Both the position numbers and the translations under genes were made by a program. A stretch of 64,000 nt of DNA from Corticimicrobacter populi. Lineage in GTDB: Bacteria; Pseudomonadota; Gammaproteobacteria; Burkholderiales; Burkholderiaceae_B. Below the pieces are notes generated by a model. The model worked only from the letters and a program-made list of their open reading frames with translations. It was not told the origin of the DNA and made no database searches. Location of the stretch: contig NZ_QETA01000004.1 in assembly GCF_003123725.1 (NCBI RefSeq), positions 124,001-188,000 of the forward strand, in the 5' to 3' direction. Of the stretch, positions 63,119 through 64,000 are shown piece after piece; within the stretch, counting starts at the first letter, position 1; each line of letters begins with the position of its first letter.

Positions 63119-64000
63119 TCAGGCGTTGGAGGCTGGCGATGACGCAGCAGGGGACGTGACTGCTGGCATTGCCGTGCCTGTGGGGGCTCCGGCGCTTGTG
63201 TCGGGCGTGGATGCGCGCAGGAAGCAGGCCAGTGAAATGGTCAGGAACAGCACGTAGGCAATGACTTCACCCAGCACCGGTGCCGCCTGGTAGCCGAACA
63301 GGCCGGACAGCACCGTGCCGAGCGGACTGTCCATGGGCAGTGTGTCGTTGAGGTCGAAGACCACCTGTTGCAGGTGGTTCCAGACACCGGCTTCATGGAA
63401 CTTGCGCAGCACGCCGGCGAGCAGGCCGGCCGCCACCAGCAGGATGAACATGCCGGTCAGGCGGAAAAAGCGGCGCAGGTCGAGGCGGACGCCGCCCGAG
63501 TACAGGCCATAGCCGATCAGGATGGATACGAGGATGCCGGCCAGCGCACCCAGCGGTGCAGCCCAGTCCCGGCTTTGCTGGAAGATGGCCAGCAGGAAGA
63601 AGATCGATTCCAGCCCCTCGCGTGCCACAGCCAGGAAGACCATGCCGATCAGCGCCCAGCCCTGGCCGCTGCCTGGGTGGTCGTGTACTGCGTGTTCGAC
63701 CGAGTCCTGCAGCCTGCGCTTGAGTGTACGCGCGCTCTTTTTCATCCAGAACACCATGGAGGTGAGCATGGCCACGGCGACCAGTCCGACCACGCCTTCG
63801 AAGAACTCCTGCTGCTTCTGGGGAAACTCGGCAGATAGCCACTGTAGCGCGGCACCGGCGAAAAGCGAGAGGGCGGCCGCTAGCAACACACCGATCCAGA
63901 TGGCCGGAATCAGGTGGCGTCGTCCGCTCTGGACGAGATAGCTGGCAATGATGCCGACGATGAGCGCGGCCTCGATACCTTCGCGCAGCATGATGAGAAA
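63119..64000 (-). CDS. efeU: EfeU, FTR1-family iron permease (start outside window)
   Basis: The visible part is about 293 residues of a seven-helix permease. Reading continues past the window edge (FLIMLREG), where FTR1 proteins have a few more residues. Both iron-binding RExxE motifs are present: REGIE and REGLE. The C-terminal tail is Ala/Pro/Ser/Thr rich. It imports ferric iron generated by EfeB. It is first in an efeU-efeO-efeB-efeM order. Confidence 0.92.
   Translation of the reverse strand, partial: FLIMLREGIEAALIVGIIASYLVQSGRRHLIPAIWIGVLLAAALSLFAGAALQWLSAEFPQKQQEFFEGVVGLVAVAMLTSMVFWMKKSARTLKRRLQDSVEHAVHDHPGSGQGWALIGMVFLAVAREGLESIFFLLAIFQQSRDWAAPLGALAGILVSILIGYGLYSGGVRLDLRRFFRLTGMFILLVAAGLLAGVLRKFHEAGVWNHLQQVVFDLNDTLPMDSPLGTVLSGLFGYQAAPVLGEVIAYVLFLTISLACFLRASTPDTSAGAPTGTAMPAVTSPAASSPASNA

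Noticed and set aside
1-64000. Mobile elements, phage genes, toxin-antitoxin, CRISPR or defence genes
   Set aside because: I looked for transposase, integrase, repeat-spacer and nuclease signatures on both strands and saw none.
1-64000. tRNA or rRNA genes
   Set aside because: No cloverleaf with TTCRANY and CCA-ready ends and no rRNA-like stretches were seen in the intergenic regions.

Overview
The window looks like ordinary chromosome of a high-GC betaproteobacterium, most likely Burkholderiales and plausibly Alcaligenaceae. This is inferred from gene content and codon use: paired D-amino-acid dehydrogenases, FdnGHI-type formate dehydrogenase, Burkholderiales-style porin, many Lrp/AsnC and LysR regulators, TRAP transporter and EfeUOB. 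I see no rRNA, tRNA, CRISPR array, insertion sequence, phage or defence gene. The long open frames antisense to real genes are shadows caused by GC-rich third codon positions.

Layout. 1-814: end of pdxS and pdxT (vitamin B6). 863-12249: an amino-acid block with two D-amino-acid dehydrogenases, an orphan acidic-amino-acid binding protein, an Lrp/EamA pair, a VOC protein, a PLDc_N/TPR protein, and a dicarboxylate/amino-acid symporter with its own two-component system. The symporter has a sigma-54 promoter and paired TTCGG-N4-CCGAA operators. 12447-16120: a BLUF-EAL light-responsive c-di-GMP phosphodiesterase, an omega-amino-acid aminotransferase and its LysR. 16356-22563: periplasmic formate dehydrogenase (Cys type) with fdhE and a YitT-like gene. 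22568-27156: a TRAP transporter joined to a nitrilase-family hydrolase and an HpaI-family aldolase. 27157-27593: a gene-free region with three palindromes. 27594-34137: an RbbA-type efflux operon.

34304-44104 is a nearly complete route for arginine, citrulline and ornithine: CtlX, ornithine cyclodeaminase, arginase, a LysP-like permease and PutA, with two Lrp regulators and several strong dyads. Predicted flow is arginine or citrulline to ornithine, then proline, then glutamate. 44154-49894: a GGDEF cyclase and a FecI/FecR/TonB-receptor iron-signalling set with a possible Fur box. 49958-58337: a queuosine-precursor transporter preceded by what I read as a preQ1-I riboswitch, AraC/LysE, LysR/mmsA, a DUF2789 gene, a CorA-like transporter with an altered GMN motif, two small secreted unknowns and a GhrA-like reductase. 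58414-64000: a porin and an EfeU-EfeO-EfeB-EfeM iron-uptake operon running off the right edge.

I found no convincing new multi-gene system. The best leads are regulatory (preQ1 element, AauR-like operators, the putA and rocF dyads) and sequence departures in known families (GMG in the CorA protein, loss of HxxE in EfeO).
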